A stretch of 64,000 nucleotides of DNA from Sulfurovum sp. (GTDB lineage Bacteria; Campylobacterota; Campylobacteria; Campylobacterales; Sulfurovaceae), in NCBI GenBank assembly GCA_002733215.1, contig NVUY01000009.1:31103-95102 (forward strand), written 5' to 3'. The position numbers and the translations under genes were made by a program. Numbering within the stretch: the first letter of the stretch is position 1; every line of letters begins with the position of its first letter. The notes below the pieces were generated by a model. That model was not told the DNA's origin. It saw only the letters and a list, made by a program, of their open reading frames with translations, and made no database searches. Of the stretch, positions 1 to 7,467 are shown in pieces.

Positions 1-189
1 GATGGCATGGGCTCTTTTTTGGTAGGTGACAGAAGAAAAAAGACGCTTAAGTTCAGACCTGTCAAAATGGTAATGTTTAACCATCGAGTCAATGAAACCA
101 CGCACCTCTTTTTTCTTTGTATAGTCTTTTGCCAAGAGTGGGGTACTCAATAGTAAAATAAAAAGTAATAAGAGTTTAATGATCTTCAT
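1..189 (-). CDS. Lytic murein transglycosylase B-like protein, N-terminal part (runs off the window)
   Basis: The minus-strand frame starts with ATG at 189 and stays open to the window edge (63 codons). Residues 1-20 form a signal peptide (KIIKLLLLFILLLSTPLLA) followed by a charged mature start. The segment FIDSMVKHYHFDRSEL matches the start of the SltB/MltB family, which cleaves peptidoglycan glycan strands in the periplasm. A purine-rich GGATATTT lies just upstream. The catalytic domain is outside the window, so the family call rests on the N-terminal motif alone. Confidence 0.7.
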   Translation of the reverse strand, partial: MKIIKLLLLFILLLSTPLLAKDYTKKKEVRGFIDSMVKHYHFDRSELKRLFSSVTYQKRAHAI

Positions 190-244
190 AAATATCCTTG
201 ATTTTAAAAACCATTGTAACACGCCAAGATTAATGGAGGGTGGA

Positions 245-430
245 TCACCAGCTTCCTCCTCCGCCGCCACCTCCGCCACCTCCGGAGAATCCACCCCTCC
301 AAATATTATGGGAAACATCAACATAAAGATCACTTCTGTACCAAACTTCAGGTAAAAACTATAAAGTGTCAAAGCGACCACAGGCAGTAAATATAAAATA
401 CTCTTTAAGTAAAAATCCTGCCCTTTCAGG
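245..430 (-). pseudogene. C-terminal relic of a TPM/DUF2207-like membrane protein, frameshifted
   Basis: On the minus strand one frame reads a hydrophobic stretch (ILYLLPVVALTLYSF, then VIFMLMFPIIFGG). The reading then continues, one base out of frame, as RGGFSGGGGGGGGGSW before a TGA at 245-247. A membrane segment followed by a Gly-rich tail ending in SW is typical of TPM-domain and DUF2207 proteins. A single lost G in the GGGG run near 296-299 would rejoin the two frames. No start or N-terminal domain is left, so I treat it as a decayed 3' end. Confidence 0.5.
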
Positions 431-443
431 GTAGGATTTTTAC
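409..443. repeat. Strong hairpin resembling an IS200 right end
   Basis: Arms of 16 bases, GTAAAAATCCTGCCCT and AGGGTAGGATTTTTAC, pair with one mismatch around a TTC loop. The core and the following GGATTTTTA match the right-end hairpin of the IS200-type element at 10163-10190. It is either a solo relic of that element or a bidirectional terminator. Confidence 0.5.
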
Positions 444-540
444 TCTCGTTTGTACGATTTCTGTGGGAATGAATATTTTCATGTATCTTTTGCCCCTAAA
501 CAAGTTTAGGGTTCCTGTGTTTCTGTCAAGTCATCTCCTC
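443..540 (+). repeat. Direct repeat, left copy, bracketing the PIN/RHH module
   Basis: About 97 bp aligns with 1256-1352 at roughly 80 percent by eye. The best shared block is CTAAACAAGTTTAG, then GTTCCTGTG, then TTCTGTCAAGT. The palindrome at the start of the right copy is degraded here, leaving only its right half (TGTGGGAATGAATATT). Confidence 0.75.
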
Positions 541-613
541 TTTAACTCGTTTATCTCAAATATACCGTTTTACTTTTATAGCACTTTAACATCATATATG
601 CTATCATAATTAC

Positions 614-1036
614 ATGAAAGTTGCTATAGATACAAATATATGGATATCGGCACTCCTTAGTAAAGATGGCTTGAATAGAGAAATAATCCGGCTTGCATTG
701 CAAGATAAAATTTACCCGCAGATAAGTATATCTTTACTTATGGAGTATGAGTCTGTTATGAAAAGAAAGAAAATTCAAACGCTATGCCCTTTAAGCATAT
801 CAGAGCAAGAAGAACTCTTTCATGCGTATATATCAACTTGTAAATGGAATGAGATTTTTTATTTGTGGAGACCAAATCTAAAGGACAAAGATGATGACTT
901 TCTTGTTGAATTAGCAGTAGCGAGTAATAGCAAAGTGATTATTACTGATAATAAAAAAGATCTAGAATTTAGTGAACTTCGATTTAACTTTGAAGTTTTA
1001 ACAGCAAAAGAATTTTTAGGAAGGAATAAGATATGA
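614..1036 (+). CDS. PIN-domain toxin of a type II toxin-antitoxin module
   Basis: 140 aa, the usual size of a stand-alone PIN ribonuclease. The acidic site is complete: D6 in VAIDTN, E44 in LMEYE, D93-D95 in DKDDDF and D112 in ITDN. The block DDDFLVELAVAS is typical of the 'putative toxin-antitoxin system toxin component, PIN family' group. Such proteins cleave RNA and are neutralised by a partner antitoxin. The next gene starts at 1033 inside its last codons, so the two are translationally coupled. Toxin before antitoxin is the reverse of the common VapBC order. An AT-rich possible -10 (TATCATAAT) lies about 13 bases before the ATG. The whole module sits between direct repeats. Confidence 0.85.
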   Translation: MKVAIDTNIWISALLSKDGLNREIIRLALQDKIYPQISISLLMEYESVMKRKKIQTLCPLSISEQEELFHAYISTCKWNEIFYLWRPNLKDKDDDFLVELAVASNSKVIITDNKKDLEFSELRFNFEVLTAKEFLGRNKI

Positions 1037-1251
1037 GTACACTCACACTAAGAATACCGGATACAAAATATGAAAGATTGAAAAATTATGCGAAAACAAA
1101 AGAGATATCTCTCAATAAACTTTTTGATGAATTCGCTACGATTGCATTAACACAATATGATGCAAAAGTAAGATTTGATCTTATGGCTTCAAAAGGCAGT
1201 AAAAAACGAGGGTTGGATTTGCTAGATAAGTTAGACAGTTCAGCTGAATAA
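1033..1251 (+). CDS. Ribbon-helix-helix-type antitoxin
   Basis: 72 aa, overlapping the toxin stop by four bases (ATGA). The N-terminus reads MSTLTLRIPDTKYERLKNYA, a beta strand followed by a helix, and then KEISLNKLFDEF, as in ribbon-helix-helix DNA-binding antitoxins. The C-terminal part (FDLMASKGSKKRGLDLLDKL) would be the toxin-binding tail. It is expected to neutralise the PIN protein and autoregulate the pair; no operator was obvious by eye. Confidence 0.75.
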   Translation: MSTLTLRIPDTKYERLKNYAKTKEISLNKLFDEFATIALTQYDAKVRFDLMASKGSKKRGLDLLDKLDSSAE

Positions 1252-1255
1252 TCTT

Positions 1256-1352
1256 CTCTCATTCCCACGGTTTCCGTGGGAATGAATATTTCATGTGTTT
1301 TTTTGTTCTAAACAAGTTTAGTGTTCCTGTGCTTCTGTCAAGTTATCTCTTC
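1256..1352 (+). repeat. Direct repeat, right copy, with an intact palindrome
   Basis: This copy begins immediately after the antitoxin stop and starts with the dispersed palindrome at 1260-1284 (arms CATTCCCACGG and CCGTGGGAATG). It pairs with 443-540. Its right end overlaps the 3' end of the AraC relic on the minus strand. Confidence 0.75.
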
Positions 1353-1587
1353 TTGTCTCTCAACACAATTTTCTGCCAATGATGTCTCTTGTAAAAAAGA
1401 TCTTTTCAATGTGCGTGAGGGGTTTTCTCCAAAAAGTGCTGTGTAGTACTGTGAAAATCGACTCATATGTAAAAAACCCCATATTCTTGCTACTTCAAGT
1501 ACCATTAGCTTGGGGTCTTTATTGCCGATGAGCTCTTTTCTGACGAGGTATTGGCAGAAATTGTAGATACTTTTTAAAAATAAAAAG
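1338..1587 (-). pseudogene. AraC-family regulator, C-terminal HTH relic
   Basis: The minus-strand frame ending at TGA 1338-1340 reads about 80 residues, including VARIWGFLHMSRFSQYYTAL and then FGENPSRTLKRS. This is the second helix-turn-helix of AraC/XylS regulators (GF, R-F-S, Y, FGE-PS). There is no start codon and no N-terminal domain. The frame closes at a TAG close to the end of the next minus-strand gene, so only the C-terminal piece survives. Confidence 0.65.
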
Positions 1588-1589
1588 AT

Positions 1590-1937
1590 CTACTCTTCCA
1601 GTTCCTCTTTATTGTCTTTAAGCACATAAACAAAGGTATCTACATCAAGTTCGTCATATCTTTCGACATTGACTGCTGTACGTACAAACTCTTCACCTTC
1701 AAAGGCATCCAAGCTCTCCCAGTGATCATACAAATTGTGTGAGTAGAACAAGAAGCCGTGTACCGTATCAGCATGGGGATCGAGTTTAATGCCGGGATAC
1801 CCCATAGAAGCTGACCAGCCCGCAGCGATGAGCTCTCCCTGCACCGTTGCAGGCATGAATTTACCAACGATATTTTCCAAGACATGACCGTTTGGGCAGT
1901 TTGGCATGAGTGTGCCGTATACAAAAAGTGTTTCCAT
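1590..1937 (-). CDS. Gamma-glutamylcyclotransferase-family (AIG2/YtfP-like) protein
   Basis: 115 aa, normal for this small fold. The N-terminus METLFVYGTLMPN carries the family signature YGTL that binds the gamma-glutamyl moiety. The catalytic-type Glu is E80 in LDAFEG, followed by FVRT. Members cyclise gamma-glutamyl amines or peptides to 5-oxoproline, but the substrate of this one cannot be read from sequence. A purine-rich AGAGGTTAGC lies upstream of the ATG. It diverges from the 5'-nucleotidase gene at 2025, with the shared promoter region at 1938-2024. Confidence 0.85.
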   Translation of the reverse strand: METLFVYGTLMPNCPNGHVLENIVGKFMPATVQGELIAAGWSASMGYPGIKLDPHADTVHGFLFYSHNLYDHWESLDAFEGEEFVRTAVNVERYDELDVDTFVYVLKDNKEELEE

Positions 1938-2024
1938 ATGCTAACCTCTATTAGATAAATAATTTTAGTATTATAGTATGGCATAAAGCAAAATTGACTA
2001 AAATACTATAAAAGAAGGAAACTT

Positions 2025-2915
2025 ATGGCTTATGACCTCCAAGACAAACTTGTTATTGCTATCTCTTCACGTGCATTGTTTGACCTTGAAGAAGAAAATG
2101 CCATTTTTGATAAAGAAGGTTTGGAGAGCTACTATAAACACCAACTTAAAAACTTAGATAACCCCTTGGCAAAAGGTTCCGGTTTCAGGTTTGTACAAAA
2201 TCTCCTGGCGATTAATGAGCGTTTTGACAACAAACTCATAGAAGTCATCATCCTTTCACGAAACAACGCTGCCACAGGCTTACGTATAGGGCGCTCCATA
2301 GAACACTTTAACCTTGACATAGAGAGAACAGGATGGACGGCAGGTACTCCCGTAGCACGCTATTTGGAAGCTTTTAAAGTGGATCTCTTTCTCTCTGTAC
2401 ATGCTCAAGATGTAGAAGAGGCAGTAAACTCAGGCGTAGCTGCTGCTACCATTTTGCCACATACACCCATTACATCAGAGGAAGGAAATATCGTCAAGAT
2501 TGCTTTTGATGGTGACGCTGTTATCTTTGGTGACGAGAGTGAAAAAGTATACCAGGAAGGAGGTTTGGAAGCCTTCATCACACATGAACGGGAAAATGCC
2601 CAAAACCCACTCTCCAAGGGACCATTCTTCAAGTTTTTAAAAACCATCTCAGAGATACAAGACAAATTTCCTATGGAATCTTCGCCCATACGCACAGCAC
2701 TTGTCACAGCACGAAGCTTCTCCACACATGAACGTGTTCTGGGAACACTGGAAGGATGGGGTGTACGTGTCGATGAAGCTTTTTTTCAGGGTGGCGTACA
2801 AAAGTATGAAGTCATCAAAGCCTTCGGGGCAGACATATTTTTCGATGATCAGGATGCACATCTTGAACATACTTCAAAAGTAACACCTTCTGCGAAGGTA
2901 CCGTATAAGCGTTAG
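2025..2915 (+). CDS. 5'-nucleotidase, cytosolic NT5C1-like family
   Basis: 296 aa of the family related to animal cytosolic 5'-nucleotidase I. Visible conserved blocks are LVIAISSRALFDLEEEN at the start, EVIILSRNNAATGLRI, ATILPHTPITSEEG, IAFDGDAVIFGDESE (the Asp pair of the HAD-like core) and FFDDQDAHLEH near the end. It should dephosphorylate nucleoside 5'-monophosphates in the cytosol. It has its own Shine-Dalgarno (GAAGGAAAC) and no tightly linked neighbour. The final residues (SAKVPYKR) match the usual family end, so the gene appears complete. Confidence 0.85.
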   Translation: MAYDLQDKLVIAISSRALFDLEEENAIFDKEGLESYYKHQLKNLDNPLAKGSGFRFVQNLLAINERFDNKLIEVIILSRNNAATGLRIGRSIEHFNLDIERTGWTAGTPVARYLEAFKVDLFLSVHAQDVEEAVNSGVAAATILPHTPITSEEGNIVKIAFDGDAVIFGDESEKVYQEGGLEAFITHERENAQNPLSKGPFFKFLKTISEIQDKFPMESSPIRTALVTARSFSTHERVLGTLEGWGVRVDEAFFQGGVQKYEVIKAFGADIFFDDQDAHLEHTSKVTPSAKVPYKR

Positions 2916-3053
2916 ATACTAGTTTGAAACCTCCGGCGTTAAAAAAGTAGCCTCGTATCCATTAACTCATACCAAGACCCGGCTCATTGAGTTTACACAG
3001 AAATTACATATAACAATATTAAAATATAATATAAATTTGTTTAGGAGAATACA

Positions 3054-3452
3054 ATGACACTACCAAAAATTGACGATACTATAACTACTGAATATGCTAT
3101 TAAATTATGTGAACATTTTGGATATAAATATTTAGTTACTCGATTGCGAGAAAACCCTAATAATTATAAGGATTGGGTTTTTGATGGAGCCTCTATGGTG
3201 AATGATGACATTTTTTCTAAATTATTTCATATACCTAATTTAGTAGAAATTGCTTTAAAGCATGACCTAAAATATGCATATGGAGAGCAAGGAAATAAAG
3301 AGGAAAAACTACGGGCAGATTTGGAATTTGAACTTGATCTGGTTAATGATGGTGCTTCCCCTGAAATAGCTAAACTAATGTTTGTGGCTGTTGACAAGGG
3401 AGGTGAAGAATCTTTAAAAACGAAATATACATGGGCATACGCACACACATAA
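3054..3452 (+). CDS. Small protein with a phospholipase A2-like HDxxY motif
   Basis: 132 aa, preceded by a good Shine-Dalgarno (TTAGGAGAAT). No family was recognised with certainty. The central block has H70-D71-x-x-Y74 followed by YGEQGN and then RAD-x-x-F (87-92) with DL. This order resembles the catalytic HD-x-x-Y and following Asp of secreted phospholipase A2 folds. There is no signal peptide and there are few Cys, so a non-secreted PLA2-like protein or an unrelated helical protein remain possible. Base composition is AT-rich like the neighbouring lipoprotein genes. Confidence 0.55.
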   Translation: MTLPKIDDTITTEYAIKLCEHFGYKYLVTRLRENPNNYKDWVFDGASMVNDDIFSKLFHIPNLVEIALKHDLKYAYGEQGNKEEKLRADLEFELDLVNDGASPEIAKLMFVAVDKGGEESLKTKYTWAYAHT

Positions 3453-3709
3453 TAATCAGGCGACAGATAAAAGAAAGTATTGAAGATATTTAATTATTTT
3501 TGCGAAGTTTTATGTATATGGAAATTTAATCAACAGTTGAAACAAACTAATTTTTATTTGTAGAACTTAAAAAGAAAACTTAGATAATGAAGTAGTAACA
3601 GTTTATTTATTTGAATCAGTAGAGATGCACATAATTAATATAATGTTAAGTTAATTAATTGCATACTTTAAACATAAGTATTTACATTAAATTTTAATTA
3701 GGAAAAAAG

Positions 3710-4396
3710 ATGATAAAAATCATAACACTACTAAGCATAATAATATTTTTTCAAGGCTGTACACCAAAAGAAGGTCTTTATTTTGCAACAGGAACAGGTC
3801 TTAACGTTGAAGCAAGAAGTAGTGCAGATACCATACCTACACTGGCATTAGGGTATAAACGCTATGAATTTGTTCGCATGCCTAAAACTGATGGCAAAAA
3901 GTATAGTATTATTGGAACTGTCGATAATAATATCTCTTTTTGGAATGGTTCAAAAATTTCTCAAAAGTTTGCAACAGGACAAGCTGCAGTTCGTGCAGCA
4001 GAAGCGCATATGTCTCCAATCAAAAAAGAAGAAAATGAAAGAAAACTAGCATCTAAAGCGAAAAAACTTTCTACAAGTAATAAAACTAAAAAGAGTGAAG
4101 TACTTTTTCTTTCTACATCTACCGTATTTGGTATGGATATAGAACTTGGTGCTGACAATGTTGAACAGAAAGTGATGCTTGGGTTTAAGCGTAATGAGAT
4201 AACACACTTTCCTGTAAATGAAGAACAGGACGAACTAAACTCAGTCTATACAGATATTCTAATTGATAATAGAGCTGATAACTTAAGCGATGGTAACACA
4301 ATAATTAAACAAAGTTTTGCAACTGGAATAGCAGCAGAGATTCTAGCAAATAAACATGCAGATAGTCTTTTTATAGAAAATAACACCAGTAAATAA
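3710..4396 (+). CDS. Lipoprotein with an internal duplication
   Basis: 228 aa with a lipoprotein signal: a hydrophobic stretch (ITLLSIIIFF) then QGC, giving Cys17 as the lipidated residue. Two related halves are visible. Residues about 23-100 run from LYFATGTGLNVEARSSAD to QKFATGQAAVRAAEAH. Residues about 131-218 run from LFLSTSTVFGMDIELGAD to QSFATGIAAEILANKHA. Each half contains a G(Y/F)KR strand. A Lys-rich linker separates them. Function is unknown. The next gene starts directly after the stop codon (TAAATG), so the two form an operon. Confidence 0.7.
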   Translation: MIKIITLLSIIIFFQGCTPKEGLYFATGTGLNVEARSSADTIPTLALGYKRYEFVRMPKTDGKKYSIIGTVDNNISFWNGSKISQKFATGQAAVRAAEAHMSPIKKEENERKLASKAKKLSTSNKTKKSEVLFLSTSTVFGMDIELGADNVEQKVMLGFKRNEITHFPVNEEQDELNSVYTDILIDNRADNLSDGNTIIKQSFATGIAAEILANKHADSLFIENNTSK

Positions 4397-4651
4397 ATGC
4401 TCAATAATCTGATTGTTCAAACATTACTTGCAGTACTTCTTACTGGGTGTAGTATGAAATATGTAAACACTGAAGATCAAACTGTAACTCTTGGTTTAAT
4501 GAAATGTACCCATGAACATAACTCAAGTAATCTCGCAAAGATTCATCATACTTATGTAGGAGTAAACCTTGATTTTAAAGAAGGATTTAGTTCTACACTT
4601 GGATATAAAGATGAAAAACGTATTTGGATTAGAGAGCAAAATAATTTTTAA
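4397..4651 (+). CDS. Small lipoprotein, cotranscribed with the preceding one
   Basis: 84 aa with a lipobox LLTGC (Cys18) after a short hydrophobic signal. The mature part contains QTVTLGLMKCTHEH and VGVNLDFKEGFSSTLGYKDE, with beta-strand-like alternation similar in feel to the repeats of the preceding lipoprotein. The ATG abuts the upstream stop codon. I do not recognise the family. Confidence 0.6.
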   Translation: MLNNLIVQTLLAVLLTGCSMKYVNTEDQTVTLGLMKCTHEHNSSNLAKIHHTYVGVNLDFKEGFSSTLGYKDEKRIWIREQNNF

Positions 4652-4912
4652 CTTTTTCTTGTTCTATATTCTCCAGATATAAAAATACAATACACATACT
4701 TTACACACAACTTAGCTTATAATTAAATATAATTTTTTCACTTAGTGAAAAGATTAAATAATTGTGACGAAAGATACATTCTGGTTATGATCTTAGAAAT
4801 AATCTATTCGTTTGTATAATATAATTAAATAGATGAAGAAGTATACATAATACTTTTAATCAATCCCATATCCGTAAGATAGAAGACATAGGGATACAAA
4901 AAGGAAGATAGC
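4652..4912. other. AT-rich intergenic stretch
   Basis: No ORF or RNA was recognised. It holds a short inverted repeat (TTTTTTCACTTAGTGAAAAG, 4733-4752) that could end the lipoprotein operon. Just before the lysozyme gene there is a Shine-Dalgarno AAAAAGGAAG. Confidence 0.4.
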
Positions 4913-6058
4913 ATGAAAATTTCAACCGACGGATTGAAAATTGTAAAACATTTTGAGGGGCTTTTCTTGAAAGCCTATGTCGACCCAGTAGGCATTTGGA
5001 TCATTGGCTATGGTCACACTGGCTCAGTGGCTTATGCAGGAAACGAGATAACAGAAAAAAAAGCCGACGATCTTCTTCGTGAGGACATGAAGGAAAGCGA
5101 ATATTTTGTGGATCGATACTGTGAAGTCAATCTAAGCCAGCAGCAATTTGATGCACTGGTATCGTTCACATTTAACGTGGGTGGCGGGGCACTGGCAAAA
5201 TCTACGCTGAGAAAAAAACTCAATGCCGAGGATTTCGAAGGAGCGTCGAATGAGTTTCCACGATGGAACAAAGGTACCGTTAATGGAACGAAAGTCGTTC
5301 TTCCTGGTCTCACGAGAAGACGAAAGTCTGAGCACCATTTATTTGATACTAATGAAGTAGTGTTCTTCGACGACCGTGGTGTTCTCGACCCAGATGGAGA
5401 AGAAAATGAAACACTAACAATGGTCGAGATGCCAAGCGAACTAGAATCAATGGAAGCTGGCGGCGGAGCGGGTTTCCTAGCTCACAAAGGGTTGCACACT
5501 GCTGGTGCAGATGAAGGTATCCTTCGTGATCTCGGTAAGACGTATGGAATCAGCTTCCCTGTCGATCTTTTGATTGAGCTTCGCAATGACCGCTACCCTA
5601 CCAGCAGACCACAATTTTGGGCAGTTGTAGATTTCGACCTTCATTCTAGTAAACCAAGGTTGTTCGTACTGGACGTTGTTGAGAAGAAGGTCAATTCCTA
5701 CCTTTGCGCTCATGGCATTGGCTCAGAAGGGTCAACAGACGACGGATTCGCCAGTGTCTTCAAAAATAAAAAGAATTCGAAATCGACTTCTTTAGGAATT
5801 TACAGATGCGCGGAAACATATAACAGCAACAGAAACGGCTATTCTCTGAGACTTGACGGGCTAGAAGACACCAACAGTAATGCTCGCAGTAGATATATCG
5901 TTATGCATGGAGCGAGATATGTATCTAGAGACTTTGTCTCCGAATATCAACGAATAGGTCGAAGTGAAGGTTGTCCGGCACTGGATCACAAATATGCGAC
6001 CAATGTTATTGATCAGCTTAAGCTTGGTTCTTTTTTAATACACTGGAAAGCACCGTAA
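4913..6058 (+). CDS. GH24 lysozyme fused to a YkuD_2-type L,D-transpeptidase domain
   Basis: 381 aa with two peptidoglycan-active domains. Residues about 1-145 are a phage-type GH24 lysozyme: E15 in HFEG, D24 in YVDP, then GIWIIGYGHT, QQFDALVSFTFNVG and a C-terminal LPGLTRRR. In T4 lysozyme numbering the catalytic E11 and D20 are kept, but the T26 position is Ile30. Residues about 215-381 match the murein L,D-transpeptidase catalytic family, with H332 in VMHGARYVS and C354 in GRSEGCPAL. A polar linker joins them. No signal peptide is seen, so export may need a holin or another route. By eye the gene is richer in G+C than its neighbours, which suggests transfer. Confidence 0.8.
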   Translation: MKISTDGLKIVKHFEGLFLKAYVDPVGIWIIGYGHTGSVAYAGNEITEKKADDLLREDMKESEYFVDRYCEVNLSQQQFDALVSFTFNVGGGALAKSTLRKKLNAEDFEGASNEFPRWNKGTVNGTKVVLPGLTRRRKSEHHLFDTNEVVFFDDRGVLDPDGEENETLTMVEMPSELESMEAGGGAGFLAHKGLHTAGADEGILRDLGKTYGISFPVDLLIELRNDRYPTSRPQFWAVVDFDLHSSKPRLFVLDVVEKKVNSYLCAHGIGSEGSTDDGFASVFKNKKNSKSTSLGIYRCAETYNSNRNGYSLRLDGLEDTNSNARSRYIVMHGARYVSRDFVSEYQRIGRSEGCPALDHKYATNVIDQLKLGSFLIHWKAP

Positions 6059-6080
6059 ACAATGTATCGAATATAGAATT

Positions 6081-6596
6081 ATGGTGACAGAAAGAATTCC
6101 GGGAATTGTGGTAATAGTAACACACACTAAAGTAGACAAGCCAGCTACTGAAAAAGTTGCGGGCACGAAAAAAGTTATATTGTTTTCATTACTTGCATCG
6201 ATAATGCTGTTTACTGCCTGTGATGAAAAGACTAACGAATCAGTAAACTCTGTAGAAACTACGGAAACAGAAACGCTTAAAAAACCCACATCAAATATCC
6301 TAACTGACGTTATTAAGTCAGCCACAGTAGCTATGAGCACTAAAGAAGATAATGCAGCAGGTAAAGCAATATTTGCTAAATGTATTAGATGTCATGGTGC
6401 AAATGCTCAAAGAAAAGCACTTAGTAAATCAGAAATAATAGCGGGAAAATCAGTAACATACCTAGAAGAAGCCTTGGCAGGCTACAAAGCAGGTACAAGA
6501 AATGTAGCTGGTATGGGTATCGTGATGAATGGTCAAATTGCACCACTGAGTGATGAAGAGATTAAAGCAGTAGCTGCATATATATCAACTCTCTAA
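6081..6596 (+). CDS. Class I cytochrome c (c553-like) lipoprotein
   Basis: One haem-binding site CIRCHG (C101, C104, H105) and candidate axial Met residues M145 and M149 in AGMGIVMNG, followed by the C-terminal helix LSDEEIKAVAAYIS. This is the layout of small cytochromes c that carry electrons in the periplasm. A membrane-anchor segment LFSLLASIMLFTAC looks like a lipobox with Cys47, followed by a Ser/Thr/Glu-rich linker. The 30 residues before it are unusual and no clear ribosome site precedes ATG 6081. A TTG start at about 6178 (residue 33) would give a normal lipoprotein signal. Confidence 0.8.
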   Translation: MVTERIPGIVVIVTHTKVDKPATEKVAGTKKVILFSLLASIMLFTACDEKTNESVNSVETTETETLKKPTSNILTDVIKSATVAMSTKEDNAAGKAIFAKCIRCHGANAQRKALSKSEIIAGKSVTYLEEALAGYKAGTRNVAGMGIVMNGQIAPLSDEEIKAVAAYISTL

Positions 6597-6634
6597 TTTT
6601 TTGTTACTTTCCTTACTTTGAGTAAGATAAATCA

Positions 6635-6877
6635 CTACTCACTAAATAATTCCTCTTCATGCATACTATAACAATCCCATTTTATCGGTATCATATTAAC
6701 AGCCCGACCATCTTTTAGCATCTTAACATTAGGAGATATCAGCATAAGTCCATCTGCTTTTTGCATAGGTGAAACCATACCAGGCATTTGAGGTTTTAAC
6801 GGTTCAAAATGTTTACCATCAAATGTACCAAGAACAGCAGTACTTTTCCCACCTTTTACTAAAAAATCACTTTTCAT
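6635..6877 (-). pseudogene. MoeA C-terminal fragment
   Basis: 80 codons. The block TFDGKHFEPLKPQMPGMVSP, then MQKADGLMLISP and LKDGRAVNMIPI, corresponds to domain IV of the molybdopterin molybdotransferase MoeA, which normally ends a protein of about 400 aa. The N-terminal domains are absent; upstream sequence (6899 on) belongs to an NhaA relic on the other strand. It is therefore a truncated relic, although an ATG happens to start the fragment. Confidence 0.6.
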
Positions 6878-6898
6878 CGTAGTCTTGATTACATTATA

Positions 6899-7114
6899 CT
6901 TATACGTTACATAGAAGCAAATGCATTAACTGTACTGAAGTCCGGAGTGCATGCTACTTTGGTTGGGGTGGCATTGGCATTTTTGATCCCGCTTAACTCT
7001 AAAGACAAAGAGGGTAAAATCTTTTCAATGTCCAAAGAGATGGAGCATGACCTTTATTATTGGGTTAATTTTTTTATCTTGCCTTTTTTTGCTTTTGTCA
7101 AGTTAAAAAGTTAA
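6899..7114 (+). pseudogene. NhaA Na+/H+ antiporter internal fragment
   Basis: The plus frame ending at TAA 7112-7114 reads EANALTVLKSGVHATLVGVA, then LAFLIPLN, a short loop, and MEHDLYYWVNFFILPFFAFV. The TVLKSGVHATL and LEH-L--WV--FILPLFAF blocks are diagnostic of NhaA. Both the N- and C-terminal parts of the roughly 400-residue protein are missing, and the frame ends exactly where a 63-bp repeat begins. Confidence 0.7.
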
Positions 7115-7174
7115 AGGGGACAGGCTACTTTTAAGACAAAACATTCTATACTATTCCTACCAAATCCCATAAAA
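7112..7174 (+). repeat. 63-bp direct repeat, left copy, bracketing higBA
   Basis: Identical to 8189-8251 except for two bases. It begins TAAAGGGGACAGGCTACTTT and ends CAAATCCCATAAAA. In the right copy this sequence leads straight into a RAYT start, so it is probably the 5' end of a transposase unit. Confidence 0.85.
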
Positions 7175-7247
7175 ATTTAGAAAATTTAGGGTCAGGTATC
7201 AAACCACTAATAATCAGAACTCCTAAAAACAGAGTAAAAATTTAAAG

Positions 7248-7279
7248 GCGCCATTATCCTTGTATCGTGACAAAGGCGC
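7248..7279. repeat. GGCGCC inverted repeat
   Basis: Two AAGGCGCC-type sites lie about 26 bases apart in otherwise featureless sequence between the 63-bp repeat and higB. GGCGCC is itself palindromic. No ORF was recognised in 7175-7430. Confidence 0.3.
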
Positions 7280-7430
7280 CGTCAACGAAAACCTTAGCAA
7301 AGATGGCATCTTACTAGAAGCAACAAAAACTCTTTGATAGTTTTGATGCAAAAGAGAAGTATGTATTGAATGGGTTTGAAAGTTTTACTTTTCTTGATAC
7401 TTTGTGTGTAGCAACCTACAGTCTTCCCAC

Positions 7431-7451
7431 AAGTTACCAAATTGATAACTT
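7431..7451. promoter_or_regulatory. Palindromic operator and promoter of higBA
   Basis: AAGTTA and TAACTT are perfect 6-bp arms separated by nine bases, just before the -10-like TATAAT of GATATAATACCC (7454-7463). The ATG follows at 7468. The position over the promoter fits autorepression by the HigA antitoxin. Confidence 0.6.
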
Positions 7452-7467
7452 ATGATATAATACCCGT

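Noticed and set aside
443..1352. CRISPR-like repeat array
   Set aside because: Only two copies with a gene pair between them; no short regular spacing anywhere in the window.
7248..7279. GGCGCC pair as a terminator or operator
   Set aside because: Too long a loop and no T-run; kept only as a weak repeat.
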